A DNA stretch of 64,000 bases from Candidatus Halocynthiibacter alkanivorans (lineage in GTDB: Bacteria; Pseudomonadota; Alphaproteobacteria; Rhodobacterales; Rhodobacteraceae): positions 19,316 through 83,315 of the forward strand of contig NZ_QOLB01000066.1 of assembly GCF_003333265.1 (NCBI RefSeq). The letters are read 5' to 3'. Below the pieces are notes generated by a model that searched no databases, was not told where the DNA came from, and saw nothing but the letters and a program-made list of their open reading frames with translations. The translations under genes were made by a program, and so were the position numbers. Positions 1 to 8,250 of this stretch are shown in pieces. Each line of letters starts with the position of its first letter. Position 1 is the first letter of the stretch.

Positions 1-240
1 CATAATAAAAAGAAGGTCGGCGAAGCGCTGGATGATCTTTCACGCCGCATTGGCTTCCGGGTCGCCCCTGGCTTTTCTGAGCGGGTGATTTTTCGGGAAC
101 TGTTTCCACGCGGGCTGACTTTGCTGGATCTCAAAGACGTGGGCGTCAAGCAAATGAACATTTCCAATGTCGCGGCGCGGCAGGAATTGCGGGATCTGAT
201 GAAAACGCTCAATCTGCCCGGCGTTTCCAGCGACTTCTGA
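1..240 (+). CDS. mipZ: MipZ-like ParA/MinD-family ATPase, C-terminal fragment
   Basis: The window opens inside an open frame whose last 79 codons end at TGA 238-240. The residues include GFRVAPGFSERVIFRELFPR followed by GLTLLDL, which match the C-terminal helices of the alphaproteobacterial division-site ATPase MipZ as I remember that family. MipZ forms a bipolar gradient from ParB-bound origins and inhibits FtsZ polymerisation near the poles. The Walker motifs lie outside the window, so the assignment rests on the tail alone. A generic ParA/Soj ATPase is the alternative. The next gene converges on it from the opposite strand. Confidence 0.65.
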   Translation, partial: HNKKKVGEALDDLSRRIGFRVAPGFSERVIFRELFPRGLTLLDLKDVGVKQMNISNVAARQELRDLMKTLNLPGVSSDF

Positions 241-301
241 GCCCCATACCCGCTACAACATGATTAAAGAGCTGGCCCGGCGTGGCCGGTTTAGCCTCGG
301 A

Positions 302-553
302 TCAGGCCAGGCGCTCAAGGCGCATCATGAACGGATCGACTTCGGTAAAACGAACGATCTTCTGCGTCATGGAGATCTGAAGCTCTTCACAGAAAGCAAC
401 CAGCCGCTGCTGCAATACAGGTCCGAAACTCTCAAAGACCATCAGCACCAGCGCGAGACAGATCATGCTCAGACCAAACAGTGCGATCATCAGCAACTGC
501 TGGGGTCCAACTGCGTTTGCTACTTCCTGAACTGCGATCAAAGCCTGGTGCAT
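302..553 (-). CDS. small single-pass membrane protein, unknown function
   Basis: An 83-residue frame with ATG at 553 and a good AGGAG ribosome site just upstream on the minus strand. Residues about 18-42 form one strongly hydrophobic segment (QLLMIALFGLSMICLALVLM). A charged amphipathic tail of about 40 residues follows and ends in RLERLA. I recognise no family. It converges on the mipZ-like gene with a 61-bp gap. The ribosome site and the clean membrane-segment pattern argue for a real gene; the short length and lack of known relatives keep confidence moderate. Confidence 0.5.
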   Translation of the reverse strand: MHQALIAVQEVANAVGPQQLLMIALFGLSMICLALVLMVFESFGPVLQQRLVAFCEELQISMTQKIVRFTEVDPFMMRLERLA

Positions 554-958
554 GACACTCTCCTAACGTCTCGTTAAGGATGTTTTCACATTCAATTGGG
601 GCGCAAATGAGACGCGGCCTGGGCAGTTTCGTGCTGAGCGGGACCAATTTCCGAATTTGGGCGCTATTGTTTACGGTTTCTCCACCAGTTTCAGGCAGTT
701 GATCCGGCGCAACGCCACAGCTTCGCCCCAAGAAATACACGCAACGTACTGAAAAATAACATCTATCTTGTGGAACGCTCACTAAACGACGCCACAACTA
801 TGTGCAGCCACACGCCGTCACATCGCCGCCACATTTGCGACTTTTCTGGCAAACTTGCCCGCAGCGTCCCTCAGACTCCGGTGTATTGCCTGAAGATTTC
901 ACGCCAAACCGACGCCTCAGATGCTCTTCGCGCAGCAAAATGGCGGGAATCACGCAAT

Positions 959-972
959 TTGACACATATCAA
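959..972 (+). promoter_or_regulatory. FNR/FnrL-type box upstream of the Rrf2 regulator
   Basis: TTGAC-N4-ATCAA differs at one base from the FNR/ANR consensus TTGAT-N4-ATCAA. Its centre is at 965.5. A class II arrangement (box at -41.5) would place the start of transcription near 1007, with GATAGC at 993-998 as the -10 element and the ribosome site at 1025. This geometry suggests oxygen-controlled activation of the regulator gene. It is seen in sequence only; binding is inferred. Confidence 0.6.
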
Positions 973-992
973 ATACAGTTACCCGTTCAGGC

Positions 993-1021
993 GATAGCCT
1001 CGCATGATCGGGGATAGCCTC
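993..1021 (+). repeat. 9-bp direct repeat, two copies 20 bp apart
   Basis: GATAGCCTC occurs at 993-1001 and again at 1013-1021, exactly two helical turns apart. It lies between the FNR-type box and the ribosome site of the Rrf2 regulator. A direct repeat at this spacing could be an operator, perhaps for autoregulation. It does not resemble the inverted NsrR consensus I know. Confidence 0.4.
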
Positions 1022-1038
1022 CCCAGAGGATCTGACCC

Positions 1039-1497
1039 TTGCGACTCACTAAACGCAGCAATCTCGCAGTGCGCCTGTTAATGTTTTGCGGCACCAACCC
1101 TGACCGGCTGGTGACCAAACACGAAGCCGCCCTGGCCTGCAACTCATCGGTGAATCACATGGCGCAGGTGATCAACCGGCTGGGGCAGCTTGGGTATCTG
1201 ACCACCGTGCGCGGCCGGCGTGGTGGTGTACGCCTGGCGCTCGATATGTCCGATATCCGGGTTGGTCAGATCTTCAGAGCCCTTGAAGGCGAAGTCGCAG
1301 ACGAAGACTGTTTTGCCGACAACGACAATACCTGCCCGCTCACCAATTTATGTATTTTGCGCGGCGCGCTCCGAAAGGCCGTAGAGAGCTTTTACTCTCA
1401 ACTGGACGAGGTCACCCTGGACACACTGGTCTGCGGCAACACGGCGCTGTTTGAGCTGTTCAACCCTGCCGCTCTGCAAGGCTGCCAGCACAGCTGA
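1039..1497 (+). CDS. nsrR: Rrf2-family Fe-S transcriptional regulator, NsrR-like
   Basis: 152 residues from a TTG start at 1039, with AGAGGA 8 nt upstream. Residues 1-65 form the Rrf2 winged helix, opening MRLTKRSNLAVRLLMF and continuing through the recognition region NHMAQVINRLGQLGYL to the RGRRGG wing. Three cysteines at about 91, 99 and 105 (ending TCPLTNLC) are placed as in Rrf2 proteins that ligate a [2Fe-2S] or [4Fe-4S] cluster. NsrR senses nitric oxide through that cluster. The N-terminus resembles NsrR more than IscR or RirA, but I cannot exclude another Fe-S Rrf2 member. An FNR-type box lies upstream. Its stop codon abuts the stop of adenine deaminase on the other strand. Its targets are not adjacent. 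Confidence 0.8.
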   Translation: MRLTKRSNLAVRLLMFCGTNPDRLVTKHEAALACNSSVNHMAQVINRLGQLGYLTTVRGRRGGVRLALDMSDIRVGQIFRALEGEVADEDCFADNDNTCPLTNLCILRGALRKAVESFYSQLDEVTLDTLVCGNTALFELFNPAALQGCQHS

Positions 1498-3192
1498 TCA
1501 GGCGATAATTTCGAACTTGATCACGTCCACCAGACCCCGGTCAGTGATCTTCAGATTTGGAATCACCGGCAGCGCGAGAAACGCCAGTTGCAGAAACGGC
1601 TCCTCCAGCGTCACCCCAAGCCCACGCGCAGCCTTACGCAGATCAATCAGATCGTCGCGCACTTGCTCAAAGCTGTTCAGGCTCATCAGCCCGGCCACCG
1701 GCAGCGCCAGCTCCGCCAGCACTTCGCCGTCTTTGACCACGACAAAGCCGCCCTCAATTTCACCCAACCGGTTGGCCGCCATTGCCATGTCATCGTAATC
1801 GGTGCCGACCACGGCGATGTTGTGATGATCGTGGCAAACGGTAGAGGCAATTGCGCCGGATTTCAGCTCAAACCCTCGTACAAAGCCCGTTGCCATGTTG
1901 CCGTTTTTCCCGTGGCGTTCAATCACCGCAATCTTGATCAGGTCGCGCGCCGGGTCAGGGCGTTTGTCGCCGTCTTTAATCGGAATGATTTCATGCAGGT
2001 GATCGGTGATGATTTTGCCGGGAATAATGCCGATCACATCGGTTTGCTCTCGGTTGCCGCCGGTGCGGAAATGCTCGGCACGGACATGCGGCGCATTTAC
2101 TGAGTTCCGCCCCACCGGCGCAACGGTCCCACGCGCGGCAAACAGAGCGTCAGAGGCGATCTGACCGGCCGTCAGCACCATTTGCGCATTACAGGCCTGC
2201 AGGCTGTCCAGCACCACGATATCGGCGCGTTTGCCCGGCGCGATCAGCCCCCTGTCCTTTAACCCAAAGGCTTCAGCTGCCGACAGGCTTGAGGCCCGGT
2301 AAATGGCCAGCGGTTCGGCGCCCAGCGCGATCGCGGTGCGGATCATATAATCCAGATGCCCCTGCTCGGCGATATCAAGCGGGTTCCGGTCATCTGTGCA
2401 CAGCGCAATATAGGGGGAATTGCGTTCGGTGATGATCGGCGCCAGCGCATGCAGGTCTTTGGAGACCGAGCCTTCACGCACGAGGATGCGCATGCCCTTG
2501 CGCAGCTTCTCCAGCGCTTCTTCCGCCGTTGTCGCCTCGTGCTCGGTACGGATGCCCGCCGCAATATAAGCGTTGAGATCCCGCCCCGACAGCATCGGTG
2601 CATGACCATCAATATGGGCGCCCCGGAACGCGTTCAGTTTGGCCATGCAGCCGGGATCCTGGTAGATCACACCGGGATAATTCATGAATTCCGCCAACCC
2701 GATACCCGAGGGATGCCCCCGCAGTTGTTGCAGATCTTCCGCACTGATGTCCGCCCCTGCGGTTTCCATGTCGGTTGACGGCACACAGGAACTCAGCTGC
2801 ACTTTGATATCCATCACAGTAAGCTCTGAGGCGCGCTGAAAATAGCGGATACCGTCCGGCCCGATCACATTGGCGATCTCATGCGGATCACAGATCGCCG
2901 TGGTCACCCCGTGCGGCGTGACACAGCGGTCAAATTCAAACGGGGTCACAAGGGAGCTTTCGATATGCAGGTGGGTGTCAATAAAGCCCGGCACCAGAAC
3001 GCGACCTGTCACATCAATCACATTGTCCGATTCGTAAGCCTCACCTACACCAACAATCGTATCGCCACAGATCGCCACATCACCGGGAATCATCTCACCG
3101 GTGATCAGGTCAAACACCTCACCGCCACGGAGAATCATATCGGCGCGCGCCGCACCGCTGCCCTGGGAAATAATATCAGATAAAGAAGTCAT
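1498..3192 (-). CDS. ade: adenine deaminase
   Basis: 564 residues, the usual length for microbial adenine deaminase of the amidohydrolase superfamily, which converts adenine to hypoxanthine and ammonia in purine salvage. The metal-binding HxH lies at about 74-76 in [11 protein letters not shown], followed by [15 protein letters not shown] central HIDGHAP block and an LCTDDR block provide later metal and catalytic residues. The C-terminal region has [11 protein letters not shown], typical of this family. ATG at 3192 has GGAG 9 nt upstream. The gene stands alone between the NsrR-like gene (convergent) and tRNA-Arg. No purine-type riboswitch or operator is evident in the roughly 100 bp upstream. 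Confidence 0.93.
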   Translation of the reverse strand: MTSLSDIISQGSGAARADMILRGGEVFDLITGEMIPGDVAICGDTIVGVGEAYESDNVIDVTGRVLVPGFIDTHLHIESSLVTPFEFDRCVTPHGVTTAICDPHEIANVIGPDGIRYFQRASELTVMDIKVQLSSCVPSTDMETAGADISAEDLQQLRGHPSGIGLAEFMNYPGVIYQDPGCMAKLNAFRGAHIDGHAPMLSGRDLNAYIAAGIRTEHEATTAEEALEKLRKGMRILVREGSVSKDLHALAPIITERNSPYIALCTDDRNPLDIAEQGHLDYMIRTAIALGAEPLAIYRASSLSAAEAFGLKDRGLIAPGKRADIVVLDSLQACNAQMVLTAGQIASDALFAARGTVAPVGRNSVNAPHVRAEHFRTGGNREQTDVIGIIPGKIITDHLHEIIPIKDGDKRPDPARDLIKIAVIERHGKNGNMATGFVRGFELKSGAIASTVCHDHHNIAVVGTDYDDMAMAANRLGEIEGGFVVVKDGEVLAELALPVAGLMSLNSFEQVRDDLIDLRKAARGLGVTLEEPFLQLAFLALPVIPNLKITDRGLVDVIKFEIIA

Positions 3193-3297
3193 TACAGGCG
3201 CTCCGCTTTGTATTCAGGCTGTCAGTGTGTGCGTATGGGGCACAGACTGTCCAGCCCTGACGGGCCATTTGTCACTTCGGTTGTGCTGGGAAACAAA

Positions 3298-3374
3298 TGG
3301 CGCTCTGGGGAGGATTCGAACCCCCGACCCCCTGATTCGTAGTCAGGTACTCTATCCAGCTGAGCTACCAGAGC
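3298..3374 (-). tRNA. tRNA-Arg (anticodon ACG)
   Basis: A 77-nt cloverleaf on the minus strand with CCA encoded. The 7-bp acceptor stem pairs GCTCTGG with CCAGAGC, discriminator G. The D arm begins TAGCTCAG. The anticodon stem CCTGA/TCAGG closes a CTACGAA loop with anticodon ACG, and the T loop reads TTCGAAT. ACG is normally edited to ICG by TadA and reads CGU, CGC and CGA. Its 3' end lies about 105 bp upstream of the ade start. Confidence 0.96.
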
Positions 3375-3438
3375 GCGGTTTGTGTGGCAGGATTTAGCCC
3401 CTACTCACCGGGGCCGCAAGAGCGAAAAACAAGAAAAA

Positions 3439-4869
3439 TCATTTTTCTTCATTTTGCTCTCCGATATTTTTCGGAAGCCGGATCAGAAAGCTGGTGCCCC
3501 CCTCATCAGAGCGGATCAGCTCAAGGCTTCCGCCGTGGCCGGTCACCAGTTCAGAAGCGATGGCCAGGCCAAGACCAATGCCGCCTTTACGCACATTGCC
3601 CTGAAACGCCTGGAACAGATGGTCCTGCGCCTTGATCGGCAGCCCGGGCCCGGTGTCGGTCACCGAGATATTCCAGCTGGTATCAGATTCATCGGCATGG
3701 ATCTGGATTTCCCCGGGCCGGGCGGTCGCCATGATGGCCTGACGCGCATTGCGCACCAGATTGGACAACACCCGGTACATTTGCTCGCCATCAGCCCGGA
3801 TCAGCAGCGTCGCCGGCACGTCTTCGCCCAGAGACAGCTCATACTCACCGGCCGCCAGGCGTTCGCCCTCCATCACATCAGAGACCAGATCGGCCAGCAC
3901 AACACGTGACAGCCGCGGCGGCGGTTCTGCCGCCTGACCAAATGCCAGCGTCGATTCGCACAGGTTCACCGCCCGGCTAATCGAATTCACCAGTTTGGGC
4001 GCGGCGCGCTGCACCCCGGGATCCGCAGACATTTCCATCCGGTCAGCAATCAGCTGGGTCGTGGTCAGGATGTTGCGCAGGTCATGGGACACCTTCGCCA
4101 CCGCTTCGCCCAGCTGCGCCAGGCGTTCTTTGTGACGCAACGAACTGGTCAGCTGTTGCTGCATCGCCTGCAAGGCGTTTTCTGCCTCCCGCAATTCAGA
4201 CACGGTGGCGTCAGGCACAAAGATGCGCCGCGCGTCCTCGGGGGCTTCGGTGTAAGAGGTCATCGCCGTGACCACCCGCTTGATCGGCCGCACCATCAGC
4301 CGCTGAACCGCCACAAACAACAGCGCCGCGGTGATGACCGAGATCACCAGCGACAGTAGAAAAACATTCACCCCGTATTCGATCATCGCCTTGCGCAGCG
4401 GATCGGTTTCCATGGTGATTTCGATCTGCAGCCCAGCTTCACGCACCGGATCCCCGATCACCCGGATCACCCGGTTGTCCGGATTGACCAGATCCGCAAG
4501 CGCATCGCGGATCAACACCAGCGCACCAGGATCGCGCAGGTCATAGGTGGCGTATATGGGCTCAGGAATCGGCGAGGACAGTGCCAGTTGCCGCACCTCA
4601 TTGCGGCGCAGCACCACATTAAAGACACCGGCGTTTTTCAACAGCTCTTCTTCCAGGTCCATCTCAAGCATATCGTCGGCCAACAAGGCCAGCGACGCGA
4701 TCTGGCCGCGTTCAAGACGCATCTGCAGGAAATCCTGGCGGAACCGCGCCACTGACGGCACGAAAATCATCACCTCGGCCAACATCACAAATACGGTGGT
4801 CAGGATCAGAAACCGGCCTGATAGCGTGTTCAGCACTGCGCGTGTCCTTATCTCGGCGGTATCCGCCAT
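3439..4869 (-). CDS. membrane sensor histidine kinase
   Basis: 476 residues. Two membrane segments (about 19-41 and 166-189) enclose a ~125-residue periplasmic sensor region. A HAMP-like linker follows, then a coiled stretch to about 250. The H-box is VSHDLRN with the phospho-accepting His near 262. The N-box is NLVRNARQAI near 370-379, G1 is DTGPGLP near 405, and G2 is GIGLGLAIASELV near 430. All catalytic motifs are intact. No response regulator is adjacent. It begins 7 bp after the stop of the flavin oxidoreductase and so is the third gene of the TVP38-oxidoreductase operon, suggesting a sensor for the same stress or substrate. The start has no clear ribosome site, consistent with coupled translation. 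Confidence 0.88.
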   Translation of the reverse strand: MADTAEIRTRAVLNTLSGRFLILTTVFVMLAEVMIFVPSVARFRQDFLQMRLERGQIASLALLADDMLEMDLEEELLKNAGVFNVVLRRNEVRQLALSSPIPEPIYATYDLRDPGALVLIRDALADLVNPDNRVIRVIGDPVREAGLQIEITMETDPLRKAMIEYGVNVFLLSLVISVITAALLFVAVQRLMVRPIKRVVTAMTSYTEAPEDARRIFVPDATVSELREAENALQAMQQQLTSSLRHKERLAQLGEAVAKVSHDLRNILTTTQLIADRMEMSADPGVQRAAPKLVNSISRAVNLCESTLAFGQAAEPPPRLSRVVLADLVSDVMEGERLAAGEYELSLGEDVPATLLIRADGEQMYRVLSNLVRNARQAIMATARPGEIQIHADESDTSWNISVTDTGPGLPIKAQDHLFQAFQGNVRKGGIGLGLAIASELVTGHGGSLELIRSDEGGTSFLIRLPKNIGEQNEEK

Positions 4870-4876
4870 ATCATGT

Positions 4877-6292
4877 CTAGGGCAGGATTTTCTGCACCAG
4901 CCTGACGACTCTCTTTACCATAGGGCTGTCAAACAGCCTTGGCGAGAAATAGGCACCCGCGGCCCGTTTGTTAACCTCCATAAGTGTCGGATAAGGAGAA
5001 ACCATGGCCGCAACCGCGCCAATCTTCATTTTATTGGCCAGCACCAGCGCCCAGAGCGAAATCAGCTCGCCCGCATCTGCCCCGGCAATCGAAACCCCGA
5101 CCGGCCGGCCTTTGACCACCATGAGTTTGATCAGCCCCGCCGTCTTCCCGCTGGTGAGGGCCCGGTCGTTGTGGGCATATTCAAAGCGGATGACTTCCAG
5201 CCGGTCACCATGCGCCTCTTTCGCCAGTGCTTCGCTTAACCCGACTTGCGCCAGTTCCGGGTCGGTATAGGTGGCCCAGGGGATGTGGTGGTCAGATGCC
5301 CGGGACGGCAGCCCAAACAGGATCGAGCGGATAATCACCCCGGCGTGATAGCCCGCCACATGGGTAAACTGGAGCCCGCCAGCCACATCGCCAATGGCAT
5401 AGACCCGGCGGTTGCTGCTGCGCAGATCGGCGCCGACTGTGATGCCGGCGCGGGTATAGGCAACACCTGCCTTGTCGAGATCCAGCTTGTCGATATTTGG
5501 CTTGCGCCCCACTGCCATCAACAGGTGGCTGCCCCGGAACACGCGACCGTCCTGCACTTCGACTTCAATCGCCCCGGCGGCGCCACGGATCTGCGACGCC
5601 ATCGCCTCTTCGGCGATCTCAACCCCCTCAGTGCGCAGGTTGTCCAGCACCACTGCGGCCATTTCCGGGTCATCTTTGCCGAGCGCTTTTAAGCCTTCGA
5701 TCACCGTCACTTTACAGCCCAGACGCCGGTGCGCCTGCGCCATTTCCATGCCGATTGGCCCGCCACCAATGATCAGCAGATGTTCCGGTTTTTCGCGCAG
5801 ATCAAACAGGGTCTCATTGGTCTCATAGGGCACGGTGTCCAGCCCCGGCACCGGCGGCACCAGCGGGGAGGATCCGGTCGCCAGCACAAAACGGCGCGCC
5901 TGAATGACGGTGTCTCCGGCCTGGACTTCCGTGGCCGAGATGAAACGGGCAAACTCACGGATCACGGTACAGCCAAGTGCTTCAAAGCGTTCCTGACTGT
6001 CCAGCGGTGCGATGGTGTCGATCACGCTGTGAACATGATCCATGGCGGCGGCATAGTCGATTTCAGGCTCGACCCCGGCAATACCAAAACCGCCTTTACG
6101 TGTCGCATGCGCCGCTTTACCGGCAGCAATCAGCGACTTGGACGGGACGCAGCCAAAGTTCAGACAATCGCCGCCCATCTTATGGCCTTCAATCAGCACC
6201 ACGCTGGCCCCCATCTGCACCGCACCTGCGGCCACCGACAAGCCGCCCGATCCGGCGCCAATCACACAAAGATCTGTTTTGATCCGCTTCAT
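4877..6292 (-). CDS. pyridine nucleotide-disulfide oxidoreductase (Lpd/MerA-like), partner of TVP38
   Basis: 471 residues from ATG 6292, which overlaps the TVP38 stop by 4 nt (ATGA). The N-terminal FAD fold has GAGSGG at about 12-17. The redox-active disulfide lies in GGDCLNFGCVPSKS (Cys about 43 and 48). A second dinucleotide fold has GGGPIGMEMAQAHRRLG and the FAD-contact segment YAIGDVAG follows. In lipoamide dehydrogenase the C-terminal motif is AHPTLSE with catalytic His; here it is PYPTLME, so Tyr replaces His, as in the mercuric reductase branch. There is no C-terminal Cys pair or heavy-metal domain, so true mercuric reductase is unlikely. It is a flavin disulfide reductase of unknown substrate, linked to a membrane TVP38 protein and a histidine kinase. 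Confidence 0.85.
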   Translation of the reverse strand: MKRIKTDLCVIGAGSGGLSVAAGAVQMGASVVLIEGHKMGGDCLNFGCVPSKSLIAAGKAAHATRKGGFGIAGVEPEIDYAAAMDHVHSVIDTIAPLDSQERFEALGCTVIREFARFISATEVQAGDTVIQARRFVLATGSSPLVPPVPGLDTVPYETNETLFDLREKPEHLLIIGGGPIGMEMAQAHRRLGCKVTVIEGLKALGKDDPEMAAVVLDNLRTEGVEIAEEAMASQIRGAAGAIEVEVQDGRVFRGSHLLMAVGRKPNIDKLDLDKAGVAYTRAGITVGADLRSSNRRVYAIGDVAGGLQFTHVAGYHAGVIIRSILFGLPSRASDHHIPWATYTDPELAQVGLSEALAKEAHGDRLEVIRFEYAHNDRALTSGKTAGLIKLMVVKGRPVGVSIAGADAGELISLWALVLANKMKIGAVAAMVSPYPTLMEVNKRAAGAYFSPRLFDSPMVKRVVRLVQKILP

Positions 6293-7017
6293 TGCTGTGC
6301 GTCCTTCTTGTGGCGGAATACGTTCAGCACAATGGGCAGGATCGCCAGGGCACAAAGCCCCAGAATCGGCAGAATAAATTGTGGTTCAAAGATGATGCCG
6401 AGGTCCGGCGTCTCGCCACGCTCAAATATCGAGCCCAGCCCGGCCCCGACAGAGGTATAAACAAGACCGCCGGGAATAATGCCGAGGAAGGTGGTGATAA
6501 CGAATCGCGACAGCGGCACCCCGACCAGCGCCGGGATCAGATTGGCGACAAAAAACGGCACCGCCGGCACCAGCCGGATCAGAAACAACATCGACCACTG
6601 GTTCTCATCAATGCCGTCTTTGATCTTTTTAACCGCCCCGTGCGAGGCGTCTAACTTACGTGCCAGGCTTTCGCCCAGGCCCCAGCGTGCCGCCAGAAAG
6701 ATAAGTGTCGCACCGACAGTGGCGCCGGTAAGGTTGAACAGTACCCCGGGAAAGGTCGCAAACATAAAACCACCGGTCAGCGTTGCAATCGCGGCCCCAG
6801 GCAGCGAAAACGCAACGATCACGATATAGATCAGTACAAAGACCACCACCGTGGTCATATAGTTGGCGTCGCGGTAGGCGGTCAGGGCTTCACGGTTGTC
6901 GCGCAGCGTTTCAAACGACAAATAGTCCCGCAAGGTGAATGCCCCGATCAGGGCAACGGCACAAATCGCAATCAGAGGCAGCTTTTTTATCCACCCGGGC
7001 TTGTGAGAATCAGTCAT
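6289..7017 (-). CDS. TVP38/TMEM64-family (DedA-like) membrane protein
   Basis: I chose ATG 7017 (242 residues, MTDSHKPGW) because the longer frame begins with a non-hydrophobic stretch and AAGGAT lies just upstream of 7017. A first membrane segment spans about 13-30. The family core follows: a segment ending FSLPGAAIATLTGG, then NLTGATVGATLIFLAARWGLG, the RLVPAVPFFVANLIPALVGV re-entrant-type segment and LGIIPGGLVYTSVG. Related DedA/VTT-domain proteins are linked to lipid scrambling or ion homeostasis. It heads the operon with the oxidoreductase (4-nt overlap). Its transported or flipped substrate is not shown by the sequence. Confidence 0.85.
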   Translation of the reverse strand: MTDSHKPGWIKKLPLIAICAVALIGAFTLRDYLSFETLRDNREALTAYRDANYMTTVVVFVLIYIVIVAFSLPGAAIATLTGGFMFATFPGVLFNLTGATVGATLIFLAARWGLGESLARKLDASHGAVKKIKDGIDENQWSMLFLIRLVPAVPFFVANLIPALVGVPLSRFVITTFLGIIPGGLVYTSVGAGLGSIFERGETPDLGIIFEPQFILPILGLCALAILPIVLNVFRHKKDAQQ

Positions 7018-7203
7018 ATCTATCCTTGTCCTGCCTGTTTTTGACGCTCCGCCAGCATGCGACCATAATGCGCCCGGCGAAACCCGCCTCACGCGTGCTT
7101 GATTCCACGTCACCAGGATGTCAGAAAACCTGCGGATTCTGTGCTAAACTGAAACATTCTGACAGGGTCCGCCAATTTATTCCCGGATTCACCCCGGGGC
7201 GAA

Positions 7204-7232
7204 TTGACAACTCTGTAACATCGCCCTATTGA
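7204..7232 (+). promoter_or_regulatory. sigma70-type promoter of rpmH-rnpA-yidD
   Basis: TTGACA at 7204-7209 and TATTGA at 7227-7232 are separated by 17 bp. Transcription would start near 7239, leaving a leader of about 65 nt before rpmH. This is the only strong -35/-10 pair in the interval. Confidence 0.6.
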
Positions 7233-7303
7233 CCGGGCTTCGTACAGATATCAGCCTTCGAATCCCATAGTGGGGTTTGGGCCTAACCCTCGGAGATGCT
7301 GCC

Positions 7304-7438
7304 ATGAAGCGCACCTACCAACCCTCGAACCTGGTTCGCAAACGGCGCCACGGCTTTCGTGCACGCATGGCAACCAAAGCTGGCCGCAAGATCCTGAACG
7401 CACGTCGTGCGAAGGGTCGTAAGACGCTCAGCGCGTAA
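7304..7438 (+). CDS. rpmH: 50S ribosomal protein L34
   Basis: A 44-residue, very basic protein opening [20 protein letters not shown] and ending KGRKTLSA, the standard L34 sequence and length. L34 is a small late-assembling protein of the large subunit. CGGAG lies upstream of the ATG at 7304. It leads the conserved rpmH-rnpA-yidD row, with 22 bp to rnpA. A promoter-like TTGACA/TATTGA pair lies about 70-100 bp upstream. Confidence 0.97.
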   Translation: MKRTYQPSNLVRKRRHGFRARMATKAGRKILNARRAKGRKTLSA

Positions 7439-7460
7439 GATCTTGCCGGAAGGCAATAAT

Positions 7461-7883
7461 ATGACACCGCCGGATGTGCCTTTTTTCTCTGCGATTGCCG
7501 CGGATCAGGGTGCAGCGGCGGTTTCGTCATGTCCGCCCCCCGGCCTGACAGTGATCACCAAACGCGCCGATTTCCTGCGCGCCGCCCGGGCCAGACGTCA
7601 GGGCGCCGGGTGTTTTATGCTGCAGGCCCGCAACCGCGATGATGGCGATGCGGGGATCCGAGTCGGTTTCACCTGCTCCAAAAAAGTCGGCAATGCCGTC
7701 GCCCGCAACCGCGCCAAACGCCGTTTGCGCGAGATTGCGCGTCTGCTGCTGCCCGACCTGGGTCAGCCGGGCTGGGACTATGTGCTGATCGGGCGCAAAG
7801 ACGTCACGGCCGCGCGCGACTTTGTGGCGCTGCAGGACGACCTACGCACGGCGGTGCGCAAGATCCACAGGACGCGCAAATGA
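7461..7883 (+). CDS. rnpA: ribonuclease P protein component
   Basis: 140 residues from ATG 7461, with GGAAGG just upstream. The family core starts at about residue 32 (LTVITKRADFLRA) and contains the RNA-binding motif RVGFTCSKKVGNAVARNRAK with RRLRE after it, which carries the diagnostic RNR. The protein binds the catalytic RNase P RNA and helps mature tRNA 5' ends. About 30 extra residues precede the usual start, a common feature in this group; a start nearer the core cannot be excluded. It overlaps yidD by 4 nt. Confidence 0.93.
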   Translation: MTPPDVPFFSAIAADQGAAAVSSCPPPGLTVITKRADFLRAARARRQGAGCFMLQARNRDDGDAGIRVGFTCSKKVGNAVARNRAKRRLREIARLLLPDLGQPGWDYVLIGRKDVTAARDFVALQDDLRTAVRKIHRTRK

Positions 7884-8170
7884 CGCCTCTGGCCCGAATC
7901 GCAGCCCTGCCCGTGCGCGCCTACCGGCTGATTTTCTCGCCGCTCGTTGGCGCCAATTGCCGCTATCAGCCCACCTGCTCCGCCTATGCGCTTGAAGCGC
8001 TGGAAAAACATGGTGCCGTGCGTGGCAGCCTGCTGACATTGCGGCGCATTGGCCGCTGCCACCCGTTTGGCAGTCAGGGCTATGATCCGGTGCCCGGGCC
8101 GGAGAAGACAGCTTCACAAAAGACCGGCCTGCAGCAAGATGACGCTGCAGATCAGCCACACCAGGACTAG
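7880..8170 (+). CDS. yidD: membrane protein insertion efficiency factor YidD
   Basis: 96 residues, starting in an ATGA overlap with rnpA. The core carries the family hallmarks RLIFSPLVGANCRYQPTCSAYALEAL and RRIGRCHPF. YidD is a small amphipathic inner-face membrane protein proposed to aid insertion by the YidC/Sec machinery. The last ~25 residues are polar and poorly conserved in the family. In many bacteria yidC follows at once; here three genes intervene before yidC at 12092. Confidence 0.92.
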   Translation: MTPLARIAALPVRAYRLIFSPLVGANCRYQPTCSAYALEALEKHGAVRGSLLTLRRIGRCHPFGSQGYDPVPGPEKTASQKTGLQQDDAADQPHQD

Positions 8171-8250
8171 GCTGGGAATACAAGCGCAAGGCTGGACAGG
8201 CGTGCCCGTCGCCCGCAGAGTGCATCCATATTCTGCTTACCGGATTGCAC

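Larger units (their letters stand above)
554..1038. other. 485-bp intergenic region between divergent genes
   Basis: No credible gene on either strand; the short frames here lack ribosome sites and overlap each other. The region carries the FNR-type box at 959-972, a 9-bp direct repeat at 993-1001 and 1013-1021, and the AGAGGA ribosome site (1025-1030) of the Rrf2 regulator. The part from 554 to about 950 shows nothing I can name and is long enough to hide a small RNA. Confidence 0.6.

Noticed and set aside
260..577. 105-codon plus-strand frame
   Set aside because: It is the complement of the small membrane protein gene, which has the better ribosome site and a coherent membrane segment.
4877..6292. 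Mercuric reductase (MerA)
   Set aside because: No heavy-metal-associated domain, no C-terminal Cys pair and no mer genes nearby, although the Tyr replacing His is MerA-like.
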